From NCBI GenBank assembly GCA_028278225.1, contig JANQEU010000055.1:62001-126000 (forward strand): DNA of 64,000 nucleotides. The letters run 5' to 3'. The DNA is from Cyclobacteriaceae bacterium. GTDB taxonomy: Bacteria > Bacteroidota > Bacteroidia > Cytophagales > Cyclobacteriaceae. Positions 26,916 through 35,928 of this stretch are shown here, piece after piece; position 1 is the stretch's first letter, and the number at the start of each line of letters is the position of its first letter. The position numbers were made by a program, and so were the translations under genes. Under the pieces are notes generated by a model. The model was not told where the DNA came from and made no database searches. It saw nothing but the letters and a program-made list of their open reading frames with translations.

Positions 26916-27499
26916 TGGAAATATGTTTTGCCACACAAAACAGCAATAAATTAAACGAGATCCAACAATTACTTCCGGAAAGCCTCAGCTTAAAAAGTCT
27001 GAAAGATCTTGGTTTTAGGGATGACATTCCCGAAACAGGAATGACACTGGAGGAAAATGCGGAAATCAAAGCCAGATTTTGTTATCAAAAATTCAGAATA
27101 CCAAGTTTTGCCGACGATACAGGCCTGGAGGTAGAAGCCCTGAATGGTGAACCAGGCGTTTATTCCGCCCGATACGCCGGTATCACTAAAGACAGCCATG
27201 CCAATATGAAATTGTTAATGCACAACCTTGAAGGCATTGATAACCGAACAGCTCAATTCCGGACGGTGATCTGCTACATTGATCCTTCCGGGATAACCAT
27301 GTTTTTCCAGGGTATTGTAAAAGGCAAGATCCTGGGAGAAATGCGGGGAGAAAAAGGATTCGGATATGATCCGATCTTTGTTCCTGAGGGATATGGTCAT
27401 ACTTTTGCAGAGATGTCATTAGCCGAAAAGAATAAGATATCACATCGATCCATAGCCTTTGGGAAGTTTGTTCCGTATTTGATATCCGGCGAGGTATGA
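26912..27499 (+). CDS. rdgB: Non-canonical purine NTP pyrophosphatase
   Basis: A 195-residue RdgB/HAM1 protein that hydrolyses ITP, dITP and XTP to monophosphates, removing deaminated nucleotides. Signature motifs are CFATQNSNKLNEIQQLL, FADDTGLEVEALNGEPGVYSARYAG, and GFGYDPIF...FAEMSLAEKNKISHRSIA. The length is typical. It overlaps the FKBP-like gene before it and the uridine kinase after it by four bases each. Confidence 0.95.
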   Translation: MMEICFATQNSNKLNEIQQLLPESLSLKSLKDLGFRDDIPETGMTLEENAEIKARFCYQKFRIPSFADDTGLEVEALNGEPGVYSARYAGITKDSHANMKLLMHNLEGIDNRTAQFRTVICYIDPSGITMFFQGIVKGKILGEMRGEKGFGYDPIFVPEGYGHTFAEMSLAEKNKISHRSIAFGKFVPYLISGEV

Positions 27500-28122
27500 G
27501 CGCGGGAATTGTCATTGGAATAACCGGTGGAAGCGGATCGGGAAAGACTCATTTCCTCAATCAACTGATGGACTCGGTTTCTCCCGGGACCATCTCCATT
27601 TTCTCAATCGACAATTATTACCTGCCAATTGATCAGCAGCAAAAAGATGAAAATGGTATTGAAAATTTTGATCTTCCGGAGTCCCTGGACCGTGACCGGT
27701 GCGCCGGTGACCTGAAGAGATTGATCAGCGGTGAGACACTGAGAATAAAGGAGTACACATTCAACTACTTCAATGTTGAGCCCAGGTACATCGAGATTCC
27801 CGCGGCTCCGGTAATAATCGTGGAAGGCATTTTTACTTTCTATTTCCCGGAAATAAATGAGTTACTTGACTTAAAGATTTTTATCGACACGCCTGTTCAT
27901 ATGATGGTCAAAAGAAGGATCATACGTGATGCCAAGGAACGCGGCTACGATATGGAGGATGTGTTATATCGATTTGAGCACCATGTAATGCCCGCATACA
28001 ACAGGTACATCATACCTACCAAAGATCAGGCAAATCTGATCGTGCCGAATCATGGTGATTTTGATGCTGCAATTGATGTAATATCCTCCCATATTCAGCA
28101 ATATTCCAAATCAGAATTGTAG
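27496..28122 (+). CDS. udk: Uridine kinase
   Basis: A 208-residue P-loop kinase that phosphorylates uridine and cytidine for pyrimidine salvage. Walker A is GGSGSGKTHF, the substrate region is FSIDNYYLP and ENFDLPESLD, VIIVEGIFTF holds the Walker B-like strand, and the lid has RRIIRDAKERGYD. It is the last gene of the five-gene operon beginning at 24464. Confidence 0.93.
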   Translation: MSAGIVIGITGGSGSGKTHFLNQLMDSVSPGTISIFSIDNYYLPIDQQQKDENGIENFDLPESLDRDRCAGDLKRLISGETLRIKEYTFNYFNVEPRYIEIPAAPVIIVEGIFTFYFPEINELLDLKIFIDTPVHMMVKRRIIRDAKERGYDMEDVLYRFEHHVMPAYNRYIIPTKDQANLIVPNHGDFDAAIDVISSHIQQYSKSEL

Positions 28123-28155
28123 TCCGTTGAAGTTTAATTACATTTGTGGGCCCTT

Positions 28156-28515
28156 ATGAATGCTCATGGCAAAATATGGTCTTTACGAAATGGATTGACA
28201 GGACTTCTGGTCGTTCTTTGGTTGGGTCTGTCTTTTGTTAACGCCGGTTTTGATGAACCGACAATTTCCGCACCATCAGACAGCCAGGAGGAAACACAGG
28301 ATGAGCGGAAAAGGCAGCCTCCCGTTCTCAAGTTAAGCGAGGCCGTACAAAGTTCAATTCATATTGATGTGGACTTTCACAGTTTTTTATTGGACGAGGT
28401 TGAACAGGATAGTGAAGAAGACGAGCGAAACTCTAATGGAGATCTGTTCAGGTCCAATCTGTCAAAGCATTTCAAGGTCTTATTGAGGAAGATAATTTCC
28501 ACCAATGCACCCTAG
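28156..28515 (+). CDS. Hypothetical single-pass membrane or exported protein
   Basis: A protein of 119 residues from the ATG at 28156 (a TTG at 28144 adds four). One hydrophobic stretch (GLTGLLVVLWLGLSFVNAGF, residues about 14-33) is followed by an acidic, disordered segment (SDSQEETQDERKRQPP) and a second acidic stretch (DEVEQDSEEDERNSNGD). I do not recognise a family. It lies between uridine kinase and secDF on the same strand, separated by 33 and 67 bases, and is possibly part of either transcript. Confidence 0.5.
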   Translation: MNAHGKIWSLRNGLTGLLVVLWLGLSFVNAGFDEPTISAPSDSQEETQDERKRQPPVLKLSEAVQSSIHIDVDFHSFLLDEVEQDSEEDERNSNGDLFRSNLSKHFKVLLRKIISTNAP

Positions 28516-28582
28516 GTGATTCGTTTGCCCTGTCACCAACCGGCCAACCTGTTTATTAACGATCTTATAACTTCTTAACGAA

Positions 28583-31564
28583 ATGAAAAACAAAGGATTT
28601 GTGGTCTTCTTGACCATTTTGATTTCATTACTGTGTATCTACTATTTGTCTTTCACTTTTATCGCACAAAGGATACAGAGGGATGCCACAGTAATGGCGA
28701 CCGATATCAACAATAACATAGACTTCCAGGAAAAACAGCGATACCTTGATTCCGTGTGGAACGAGCCCGTCTACAACCTTCTTGGGATAGAGTACACCTA
28801 TCAGGACATCAAGGAGACAGAGCTCAATCTGGGCCTGGACTTGCAGGGAGGTATGCATGTCACGCTTGAAGTGTCTCCGGTAGATATCCTGAAAGGGATC
28901 AGTGGCAATAACCAGGACCCGGATTTTCAGGAGGCCCTCAAAGTTGCCAAAAACAATGTCCGCGGAACGCAGCTCAATTATGTAGATGAGTTCTACACCG
29001 TTTTCAAAGAGATGGCACCGGATAAGTCCATGGCCTACATATTCTCAAACGCATCAAACAGGGGCAGAATAAGTCTTAATTCTACCGATGACGAGGTCCT
29101 GGAGATCATCAATACCGAAGTTGAAAGTGCAATTGACCGTTCATTCAATATCCTCAGAACCAGGATTGACCGGTTCGGAACATCACAGCCCAACATTCAG
29201 CGTCTTCAAAATACCGGAAGAATACAAATAGAACTGCCCGGAGTGGATAATCCCGAGAGAGTAAGAAAACTGCTGCAGGGAGTAGCGAAGCTTGAGTTCT
29301 GGGAAGTCTGGGAGCTCAATGAGATCATGGATGTCATTCAGGCAGTGGATGAGCAAGCCTACCTGGAACTGGGAAACACGCAGGCACAAAGTGAGGGGCA
29401 GCGGGTAAGCCAGGGATCTCTGGATGATCTGTCGGATATACTGACATCCGAGACGGATTCCATTCCGGCAGATACCGCTTTAGCCCAAGTGGATACGGCG
29501 GATGCCAGCCTGGACTCCCTTGATGCTGCCATTCCTGAGGTATCAGACTTGCTCAGCCTTATAAAATCTCCCTACGGCTTGATCTATGCTGTAAAAGACA
29601 CGTCACGGATAAACAGAATACTTCAGTTGGAGAGTGTGCAGAACATCATTCCAAACACTATGAAATTCCTGTGGTTGGTAAAACCAATTGAAACGGAGGA
29701 ACTGAATGCCGAGGAACTGCTGGAACTGTATGCTATCAAAACCTCCAGAACGGGACAGGCTCCTTTAACGGGAGAAGTGATCGTTGATGCCAGACAGGAC
29801 CTTGATGAAAGATCCAGGCCGGCTGTTTCCATGCAGATGAACGCCCAGGGTGCAAAAACCTGGAGGAGGTTAACGGCAAACAACATCCAGCGCCGAATAG
29901 CAATCGTGTTGGATAATTATGTGTACTCCGCACCGACCGTGCAGGGAGAAATACCGAATGGAAATTCTTCAATATCAGGAAGTTTTACAATTGAAGAGGC
30001 TCAGGACCTTGCAAACATCCTGAAGGCCGGCGCATTACCCGCACCGACCACTATTGTGGAAGATGTTGTGATCGGACCCACACTCGGCAAGGTTGCGCAA
30101 AAACAAGGTTTTAATTCCATCTCCGCCGGTCTTGTCATCGTGATCATATTTATGGTGATCTATTATTCTAAGGGAGGTTTGATTGCCAATGTTGCACTAT
30201 TTTTCAATGTCTTTTTTATTCTCGGAATTCTGGCACAGTTGAGTGCGTCCCTTACCCTTCCTGGAATTGCTGGTATCGTTTTAACAATTGGTATGTCCAT
30301 TGATGCCAATGTGCTGATCTTCGAAAGAATAAAAGAGGAATTGAGGAACGGGGCCGGAATAAAACAGGCCATTTCCGGTGGCTACAAGAAGGCGTACACA
30401 TCTATCATAGATGCCAATGTTACTACCCTGATCACAGGTATCATTTTATATACGCTTGGCCAGGGTCCGGTAAAGGGATTTGCCATCACGCTCATTATAG
30501 GTATCATCTGTTCATTCTTCAGTGCCGTATTCATCACACGGGTTATCGTTGAAACTTTCTCAAGGAAAGGAGACAAGTCGCGTATCGCGTTTGCGAATTC
30601 CTTTTCCAGAAATGTACTGGCCGGGCTAAATATAGATTTCCTTGGAAAAAGGAAAGTGGCCTATATGTTTAGTGGCGCTTTCATCACCCTGGGGATCATA
30701 GCCCTAATCGTTCAGGGCTTAACACTGGGTGTGGATTTCAAAGGCGGAAGATCTTACGTGGTTACATTTAACGATCCTGCCATTCCTTCCCACATGAAAT
30801 CCGCATTGAACCAGACATTTGAAAATGCCGGAACTGAAGTCAAAACATTCGGAGCTAATAATGTTATGAAAATAACCACCAGTTACCTGATTGATGACGA
30901 ATCTGACGAGGCAGACAATCTTGTGAGAGAAACTTTGATCACCGGACTGGAAGATTACACGGGGCAGGAGTTTATTGCTAACGACGAGGCGGTTGATGAG
31001 ACTCATTTTACCATTTCAAGCTCCTCTAAAGTGGGTGCTACCATTGCCGATGACATAAAGAACTCATCGTACCAATCTGCGGTGATCGCCCTCATTTGCA
31101 TCTTCCTGTACATTGTGGTAAGATTCCGGAAATGGCAGTTTGGCCTGGGGGCGATAGTCGCCTTATTCCATGATACCCTGTTCGTGCTATCGACATTTGC
31201 CATTGCCAATTTGTTTGGGATCTCCTTTGAAGTCGACCAGGTGTTTGTAGCGGCAATCCTGACGATCATCGGCTACTCAATCAACGATACGGTGGTAGTG
31301 TTTGACAGGATCAGGGAAAACCTTGGAATAAAGTCCGGTTCGGAAATACAGGGGGTATTTAACGAATCTCTGAATAATACCATCAGCCGGACACTGATCA
31401 CATCAGTTACAACAATGATCGTTGTATTGATACTTTTCATCTTCGGCGGCGTGGTTTTGAAAGGGTTCTCTTTTGCGCTGCTGATCGGCATAATGATCGG
31501 TACTTATTCGTCTATTTTCATTGCTACGCCGGTTGCTCTTGATTTGAGCACCAAAAAAGCTTAG
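28583..31564 (+). CDS. secDF: Protein translocase subunit SecDF (fused)
   Basis: A 993-residue fusion of SecD and SecF, which uses the proton gradient to aid export through SecYEG. There are twelve expected membrane helices in two sets of six. The SecD half has LDLQGGMHVTLEV and a large periplasmic domain with an acidic insert (about residues 270-320), then GPTLGKVAQKQG...GIAGIVLTIGMSIDANVLIFERIKEEL. The SecF half starts near residue 690 with GVDFKGGRSYVVTF and ends with GYSINDTVVVFDRIREN. The fusion is the form usual in this phylum. A strong terminator follows. Confidence 0.96.
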   Translation: MKNKGFVVFLTILISLLCIYYLSFTFIAQRIQRDATVMATDINNNIDFQEKQRYLDSVWNEPVYNLLGIEYTYQDIKETELNLGLDLQGGMHVTLEVSPVDILKGISGNNQDPDFQEALKVAKNNVRGTQLNYVDEFYTVFKEMAPDKSMAYIFSNASNRGRISLNSTDDEVLEIINTEVESAIDRSFNILRTRIDRFGTSQPNIQRLQNTGRIQIELPGVDNPERVRKLLQGVAKLEFWEVWELNEIMDVIQAVDEQAYLELGNTQAQSEGQRVSQGSLDDLSDILTSETDSIPADTALAQVDTADASLDSLDAAIPEVSDLLSLIKSPYGLIYAVKDTSRINRILQLESVQNIIPNTMKFLWLVKPIETEELNAEELLELYAIKTSRTGQAPLTGEVIVDARQDLDERSRPAVSMQMNAQGAKTWRRLTANNIQRRIAIVLDNYVYSAPTVQGEIPNGNSSISGSFTIEEAQDLANILKAGALPAPTTIVEDVVIGPTLGKVAQKQGFNSISAGLVIVIIFMVIYYSKGGLIANVALFFNVFFILGILAQLSASLTLPGIAGIVLTIGMSIDANVLIFERIKEELRNGAGIKQAISGGYKKAYTSIIDANVTTLITGIILYTLGQGPVKGFAITLIIGIICSFFSAVFITRVIVETFSRKGDKSRIAFANSFSRNVLAGLNIDFLGKRKVAYMFSGAFITLGIIALIVQGLTLGVDFKGGRSYVVTFNDPAIPSHMKSALNQTFENAGTEVKTFGANNVMKITTSYLIDDESDEADNLVRETLITGLEDYTGQEFIANDEAVDETHFTISSSSKVGATIADDIKNSSYQSAVIALICIFLYIVVRFRKWQFGLGAIVALFHDTLFVLSTFAIANLFGISFEVDQVFVAAILTIIGYSINDTVVVFDRIRENLGIKSGSEIQGVFNESLNNTISRTLITSVTTMIVVLILFIFGGVVLKGFSFALLIGIMIGTYSSIFIATPVALDLSTKKA

Positions 31565-31587
31565 CAGAAACCTGGAAAATATCTATT

Positions 31588-31622
31588 AAAGCCATCTGCC
31601 AGCCGGCGGATGGCTTTTTTCA
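31588..31622 (+). terminator. Terminator after secDF
   Basis: A 13-bp stem (AAAGCCATCTGCC with GGCGGATGGCTTT, one G-T pair) around AGCC ends in a T tract, 23 bases after the stop. Confidence 0.88.
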
Positions 31623-31665
31623 TTATTTGTAGGGATTATTTGATTAAATTTAGGATATCCAAAAT

Positions 31666-32382
31666 ATGCAATCAGATAATAAATACCTCCTATTCGTTAT
31701 ATCCCTTGTAGTGTTATTTGTGTGCGGGATGTATGTCATGAAAAATGTCTTTCATATAAAGGCATATAAGCATCCTTCAAAGGCCAAAGCATTCTCAGAG
31801 CACGTGAGTAGTACCAGGCCAGTTACCATGAATCCCGCGAAAAAGGAGGAAGCAAAAGAAGTAAAGGAGGAAGCCGTAATTGCCGAAGAAGAATCCGGCA
31901 AGCAGGCTGAAAAAACCGAGGCAACCGCTGAACCGCAAGTATCAACCAAGACTGAGATCCCCGATGTGTTCTTCAAAAATCTTCTCGAAACGTATAAACA
32001 GGAGGTTGCCCTGCCGCTAAATGGGAAAAACAGATCAGATATTGTCATCAGATATTACCCTCATGAACCGGACGGGGACAAAGTAAGATCACTGCGCGCT
32101 CTGAATCTCTACATCCATGAAAGAGAAGTCGATGAGGCATTGGCAACGTACGAAACGAATTCACTTTACTACGGTGATAGTGTGGAGACGTCGGACATCC
32201 AGCTCATCGCCTATACGCTTTTGATAAACGGCATCAGGCTGAAGCAAATCGTTCCTTCCGCATTTCACTCGGATTGGAAATCCAGGTCCGTCGAGGTAGG
32301 CGCCGACACGGCTTTGATCGATGCCCCGGTTTTGACCCTCGAAAACATCCAGTCATTCAGAAATGACCTGCTCCTCCGGTAA
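31666..32382 (+). CDS. Hypothetical protein with N-terminal membrane helix
   Basis: A 238-residue protein, not recognised. A membrane anchor (YLLFVISLVVLFVCGMYVM, residues about 7-25) is followed by a Lys/Glu-rich linker (residues about 60-95) that would span part of the periplasm. A folded C-terminal domain of about 140 residues (VFFKNLLETYKQEV to the end) contains LNLYIHEREVDEAL and DIQLIAYTLLINGIRLKQI. This layout, an anchor plus long linker plus globular domain, resembles envelope-spanning proteins. It follows the secDF terminator and precedes a surface protein gene. Confidence 0.6.
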   Translation: MQSDNKYLLFVISLVVLFVCGMYVMKNVFHIKAYKHPSKAKAFSEHVSSTRPVTMNPAKKEEAKEVKEEAVIAEEESGKQAEKTEATAEPQVSTKTEIPDVFFKNLLETYKQEVALPLNGKNRSDIVIRYYPHEPDGDKVRSLRALNLYIHEREVDEALATYETNSLYYGDSVETSDIQLIAYTLLINGIRLKQIVPSAFHSDWKSRSVEVGADTALIDAPVLTLENIQSFRNDLLLR

Positions 32383-32440
32383 AATGTTAAAAAACGTGAA
32401 CTGAGCGCCGATTCCTTCTGGGATTGGCGAATTTTGATTT

Positions 32441-33214
32441 ATGCGGCTTGTCGTATTTATCGGGATGGTCATGGTTGTGCTGTCAGCACGTAGTCAGGAA
32501 ATCAAGTACTGCAGGCTGCATGATAATACCAGCAACGAACCAATACCCCAGGCACACATTCAAAATCTCACCCAACAGAAATTCACCGTTTCATCGTTTA
32601 CCGGAGAATTCCGGATCCCGATGGAGCTTGGAGACAGCATATGGATAAGTTGTGTCGGTTATCAAAGCACCGGATTCATCATTGCACGTGAATGGGCAGA
32701 CACTAATGATCTCATTATAAAAATGGAAAGGGATACCATTTTACTGGATGAGGTCATCATTGCAAGACTGCCTCCAGAATATGTTTTCAAGGAAAGGATC
32801 CTCAAATACCAACCTGAAAATGATTCTGTCATCGAATTTCACGGGGTACAGAAGGCAGCAGATTACGACAACCCACTGCTACTGGATCAGCATGTGAAAT
32901 CCATCGGATTCGCTTTGAGACATCCTTTTGGTTTTATTTACCATAATACAAGCAAAAAGGAAAAAGAAAAGCGCAAACTGTATAAGATCGAAAAATCCAG
33001 ATTCAGGTCTTATGAGATAGATCAAAAGTACAATCGGGAATATGTTTCCGCTTTAACAAAACTTGACGGCGATGATCTGACGAACTTCATGATGTTCTGC
33101 GATTTTTCAGAGGATTTCCTGTACAGGAGTACCCAATTTGAAATTGGTCGGGCTGTTTTGGCCAAACTTGCTGATTTCCAAAAAGAAATCGGAGGAGCGG
33201 AATATCCCGGTTAA
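32441..33214 (+). CDS. Exported carboxypeptidase-regulatory-like domain protein
   Basis: A 257-residue secreted protein. Signal peptide residues 1-19 (ending ARSQ) precede a CarboxypepD_reg-like sandwich at about 22-110 (NTSNEPIPQAHIQNLTQQKFTV, SFTGEFRIPMELGDSIWISCVGY, LDEVII). A charged domain of unknown function completes it (KKEKEKRKLYKIEKSRFRSYEI). It resembles the protein at 9116 in domain order. No TonB-dependent barrel is fused or adjacent. Confidence 0.78.
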   Translation: MRLVVFIGMVMVVLSARSQEIKYCRLHDNTSNEPIPQAHIQNLTQQKFTVSSFTGEFRIPMELGDSIWISCVGYQSTGFIIAREWADTNDLIIKMERDTILLDEVIIARLPPEYVFKERILKYQPENDSVIEFHGVQKAADYDNPLLLDQHVKSIGFALRHPFGFIYHNTSKKEKEKRKLYKIEKSRFRSYEIDQKYNREYVSALTKLDGDDLTNFMMFCDFSEDFLYRSTQFEIGRAVLAKLADFQKEIGGAEYPG

Positions 33215-33296
33215 TCTTTAGATATATAGTTGGTATAACTGCTACCGGAATTCAATCTCTTTTTTTAATTTTCTATTGGGAAAAATCGCTCAGGTC

Positions 33297-33683
33297 ATGG
33301 AATTTACAGTTGAAACCCACATAAAAGCCGCTCCGGAAAGAATATACAACGCCTGGCTGGATAGCGATGAGCATTCTGATATGACCGGCGGTGATGCACT
33401 GATCACGGATGAAATTGATGACAAGTTTTCGGCCTGGGATGGCTATATCTGGGGTACGAATCTCGAACTGAAACCTTACAAATACATCAAACAATCCTGG
33501 AGAACAGTGGATTTTGACGATGACCAGGATTTTTCGACCCTGGAAGTATTTTTCGAACCGGAAAACGACGGAACTAAGGTCAGAATAAAGCACTCGGGGC
33601 TTACCTATAAAGATGAGCAATACAAGAAAGGCTGGTTTGACAATTATTTCATTCCTATGAAGGCGTACTTCGAGGAAGGATAA
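33297..33683 (+). CDS. SRPBCC/AHSA1-like protein
   Basis: A protein of 128 residues from the ATG at 33297; a TTG at 33276 adds seven doubtful residues. The START-like fold of the AHSA1 family is seen in VETHIKAAPERIYNAWLDSDEH, FSAWDGYIWGTNLEL, YIKQSWRT, VEVFFEPENDGTKVRIKHSGL and the C-terminal helix KKGWFDNYFIPMKAYF. These proteins bind small hydrophobic ligands or Hsp90-type partners; the ligand here is unknown. The only oddity is the decayed piece of a WG-repeat gene directly downstream. Confidence 0.85.
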   Translation: MEFTVETHIKAAPERIYNAWLDSDEHSDMTGGDALITDEIDDKFSAWDGYIWGTNLELKPYKYIKQSWRTVDFDDDQDFSTLEVFFEPENDGTKVRIKHSGLTYKDEQYKKGWFDNYFIPMKAYFEEG

Positions 33684-33697
33684 TTCGGCTTACTTGC

Positions 33698-33785
33698 TTT
33701 ACCACACGTGAATATTCCCGGTATCGTCGATCATGATCTTGTTTGCGTTTCATGAGAACGACCACTTCACAATTTTGTAAATCCC
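33698..33785 (-). pseudogene. Decayed copy of the 3' end of the WG-repeat gene
   Basis: Bases 33698-33740 are identical to 34372-34414, the last 13 codons plus stop of the WG-repeat gene (read on the minus strand as KIMIDDTGNIHVW then stop). Homology continues with changes to about 33785 (EVVVLMKRK against EVVVPVKHEK) and contains a one-base frameshift. It is thus a remnant of a duplicated WG-repeat gene or a segmental copy. The rest of the copy is gone, replaced by an AT-rich stretch carrying a small membrane-protein gene. Confidence 0.75.
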
Positions 33786-33950
33786 AAATATTGTAATACA
33801 ATCATTTGATAATAGAATGACCTGAAATGAGTCAAAACCCGAACCGGAATAGTATCAATTGCTAATAACTGAAAACAATTTTGAGAATAGCAGTGGATCT
33901 ATTTGGAGAACCCAAGAAAAGAAGATAGTATACAATTAACAAGCAATTCA

Positions 33951-34274
33951 ATGAACACTAATGCCATAATTCTTGCAGGTGTCTTTTTGTATTTGTGCTT
34001 TGACATACTGCGACACTATTCAATATTCAGGAATCGAAAAATTCTTATACTTTCAATAGTTGATGGACTCTTCATATTTACCATGATCAGTATTCTGATA
34101 ACGGATCTATTGCCTGTTAATACTTTTATGTGGTTGATAATACCATTTTGGGGATTACTTAGCCTTTACTATCAATATCTCAAGTTTAGGAAATCCGCTG
34201 AACCTTTATCCATTAGAATTCTGAGAATAGGAGTTGTTTATTTCTTATTCGTAGTTCTTTTAATTAAAATCTAG
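33951..34274 (+). CDS. Small hypothetical membrane protein
   Basis: A protein of 107 residues from the ATG at 33951; a TTG 16 codons earlier is less likely. It has about four hydrophobic segments (AIILAGVFLYLCFDIL, LILSIVDGLFIFTMISILI, MWLIIPFWGLLSLYY, IGVVYFLFVVLLI). No family is recognised. The region is more AT-rich than its surroundings and lies between the decayed and intact copies of the WG-repeat 3' end, so it may have arrived with an insertion. Confidence 0.5.
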   Translation: MNTNAIILAGVFLYLCFDILRHYSIFRNRKILILSIVDGLFIFTMISILITDLLPVNTFMWLIIPFWGLLSLYYQYLKFRKSAEPLSIRILRIGVVYFLFVVLLIKI

Positions 34275-34299
34275 CTGAATATTGAGATAATAACAGAAT

Positions 34300-34342
34300 C
34301 CGGATAACTCATATTCATTCACGAGCGAATGGAGTTATCCGG
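34300..34342. terminator. Long hairpin between convergent genes
   Basis: CCGGATAACTC and GAGTTATCCGG form a perfect 11-bp stem; an inner CATTC/GAATG stem extends it around ACGAGC. It lies between the small membrane protein and the WG-repeat gene. There is no T tract, so terminator function is inferred from position. Confidence 0.5.
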
Positions 34343-34372
34343 GGATTAGCATTTTGGTTGTAGTATATCTAT

Positions 34373-35587
34373 TTACCACACGTGAATATTCCCGGTATCG
34401 TCGATCATGATCTTTTCATGCTTTACGGGAACAACGACCTCAAAACTCTTATTGATCACTCCGATCTTGCCATTCTTCTTGCTCTTGATGATGGCGAAAT
34501 CACCGACAAAAGGACTGACCCGGTAATTTTTGACAGGACCAATATCATCAATGTGATCCCCTCGTGACGGAAAATAAAAGGACAATTCGATCAATTCATC
34601 ACTTCTGAAGTCCTTTAGTGCGGGAGGAATGACCTCATTCCCATTTTTATCGATAAAACCATATTTCCCATTTAGTTCCACCATGGACCAGTTATTCTCA
34701 TTTCGATTGAAATATGAGATGTGGTCATATTTTGGTGCTACAATTTCCCTGCCCGTTCTATCAATAAAACCCAGCTTCCCATTGAGACTGACCATTGCCC
34801 ATTTGATGCCTTTGGATCCAAAGGAATAAATGCGATCATATTTTGTTGGCACTATTTCCTTTCCCTGTTTATTTATGAATCCCTGTTTGCCGTTGGATTC
34901 TACTTTTGCCCATGTGTCGGCATAACTCCCGAAGTAGGAGATGTTGTCATATTTCAACGGAACCACTATTTTACCGGCCTTGTCTATGAATCCAAAGAAT
35001 CCGTTCTGCTCGACCTTGGCCCATGGGACTCCCCCGGAGTTAAAATGGAAGATCCGGTCATATTCCACGGGCACAACCTCCTTTCCTGTTTTGTCAATAA
35101 AACCAACAAGCCCGTTTTTCTCGACCGATGCCCACTCCACACCGTAGGAGCCAAAGTATCCGATTTTTTCATACTGAACGGGCACCACAATTTCTCCGGT
35201 CTTATCAATAAACCCGAATATCCCATTTACGTCTACCATTGCCCAATTGGAATTTCGACTTCCAAATGAATAGATCTTGTCAAATTCGGGCTTTACGACG
35301 AACTCGCCATCTTTGTCAATAAAGCCATACCGACCATTATACGCGACCATCGCCCACTGGGTCCCATGGCTTCCAAAATCCCAGATCTTGTCGTATTCCG
35401 GCGGGATAACTTCGGCACCCGTTCTGTCAATGAACCCGTACTTTTGATCTTTCTTGGTAACTGCCCAATTTGAATGACCCTTGGCCCCAAAATTTGAAAT
35501 GTAGTCATATCGATTCTCCAGGGAATCGGTCTGGGCCTTTGAAAAAAAGGCGAAGAAAATGAAGATAATAAAACAAACTGCTCTCAT
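34373..35587 (-). CDS. WG-repeat protein, exported
   Basis: A 404-residue protein with a signal peptide (residues 1-19, ending FSKAQ) and about eight tandem WG repeats of near 40 residues. Each runs as GFIDKTGKEVVPxxYDxI followed by xxFGSxxxxWAxVxxNGK. The repeats fold into beta units, probably for protein or glycan binding at the cell surface; no enzyme motif is present. The DNA is correspondingly repetitive with a 120-130 bp period. A degraded copy of its last codons lies about 670 bases downstream of its stop on the same strand. Confidence 0.88.
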   Translation of the reverse strand: MRAVCFIIFIFFAFFSKAQTDSLENRYDYISNFGAKGHSNWAVTKKDQKYGFIDRTGAEVIPPEYDKIWDFGSHGTQWAMVAYNGRYGFIDKDGEFVVKPEFDKIYSFGSRNSNWAMVDVNGIFGFIDKTGEIVVPVQYEKIGYFGSYGVEWASVEKNGLVGFIDKTGKEVVPVEYDRIFHFNSGGVPWAKVEQNGFFGFIDKAGKIVVPLKYDNISYFGSYADTWAKVESNGKQGFINKQGKEIVPTKYDRIYSFGSKGIKWAMVSLNGKLGFIDRTGREIVAPKYDHISYFNRNENNWSMVELNGKYGFIDKNGNEVIPPALKDFRSDELIELSFYFPSRGDHIDDIGPVKNYRVSPFVGDFAIIKSKKNGKIGVINKSFEVVVPVKHEKIMIDDTGNIHVW

Positions 35588-35648
35588 GATGAATAAGGAT
35601 TCACTGAGTAAAGACAGAAAAAATATGGAAACGTTTCCGGATCAGGAC

Positions 35649-35680
35649 TAAAAAAACCCTGACGATCACTGACAGGGTTC
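35649..35680 (-). terminator. Terminator after the 55-residue CxxC protein gene
   Basis: On the minus strand AACCCTG and CAGGGTT form a 7-bp stem around 11 bases, followed by seven T residues. It starts about 22 bases after the stop at 35702. Confidence 0.65.
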
Positions 35681-35701
35681 CGGTGGTTTATATTCAATTA
35701 C

Positions 35702-35869
35702 CTAACTCCCGCAACCAACACAATCGATTTCCTGGTTTGCAGGTTTCGTACCATTCAGTTTCATCTTCAGATTATGGATCTTATCCCGGATCTCCATGTC
35801 ACTAAACATGTCTCCTGTAAGTTTAGCCTCCAGGGATTCGATTTCTTTTTGAATTTCTTCTGTGGTCAT
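35702..35869 (-). CDS. Small conserved-looking protein ending CVGCGS
   Basis: A 55-residue protein below the usual size cut-off. The sequence begins MTTEEIQKEIESLEAKL, continues with a second helix (MEIRDKIHNLKMKLNG) and ends in a flexible tail with a CxxC pair (IDCVGCGS). Codons are used evenly, it has its own terminator, and an A-rich leader precedes the ATG. The terminal CxxC suggests metal binding or a redox role. I recall similar short proteins in Cytophagales genomes but know no function. Confidence 0.65.
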   Translation of the reverse strand: MTTEEIQKEIESLEAKLTGDMFSDMEIRDKIHNLKMKLNGTKPANQEIDCVGCGS

Positions 35870-35928
35870 TTTTTAATGTTTGATTTAACAACTAAAAATA
35901 GATTAAAAAAGTGTCAAAATGAGTGTAA

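Noticed and set aside
34629-35500. Regularly repeated DNA suggesting a CRISPR array
   Set aside because: The 120-130 bp period is the coding sequence of tandem WG repeats, not spacers and repeats.
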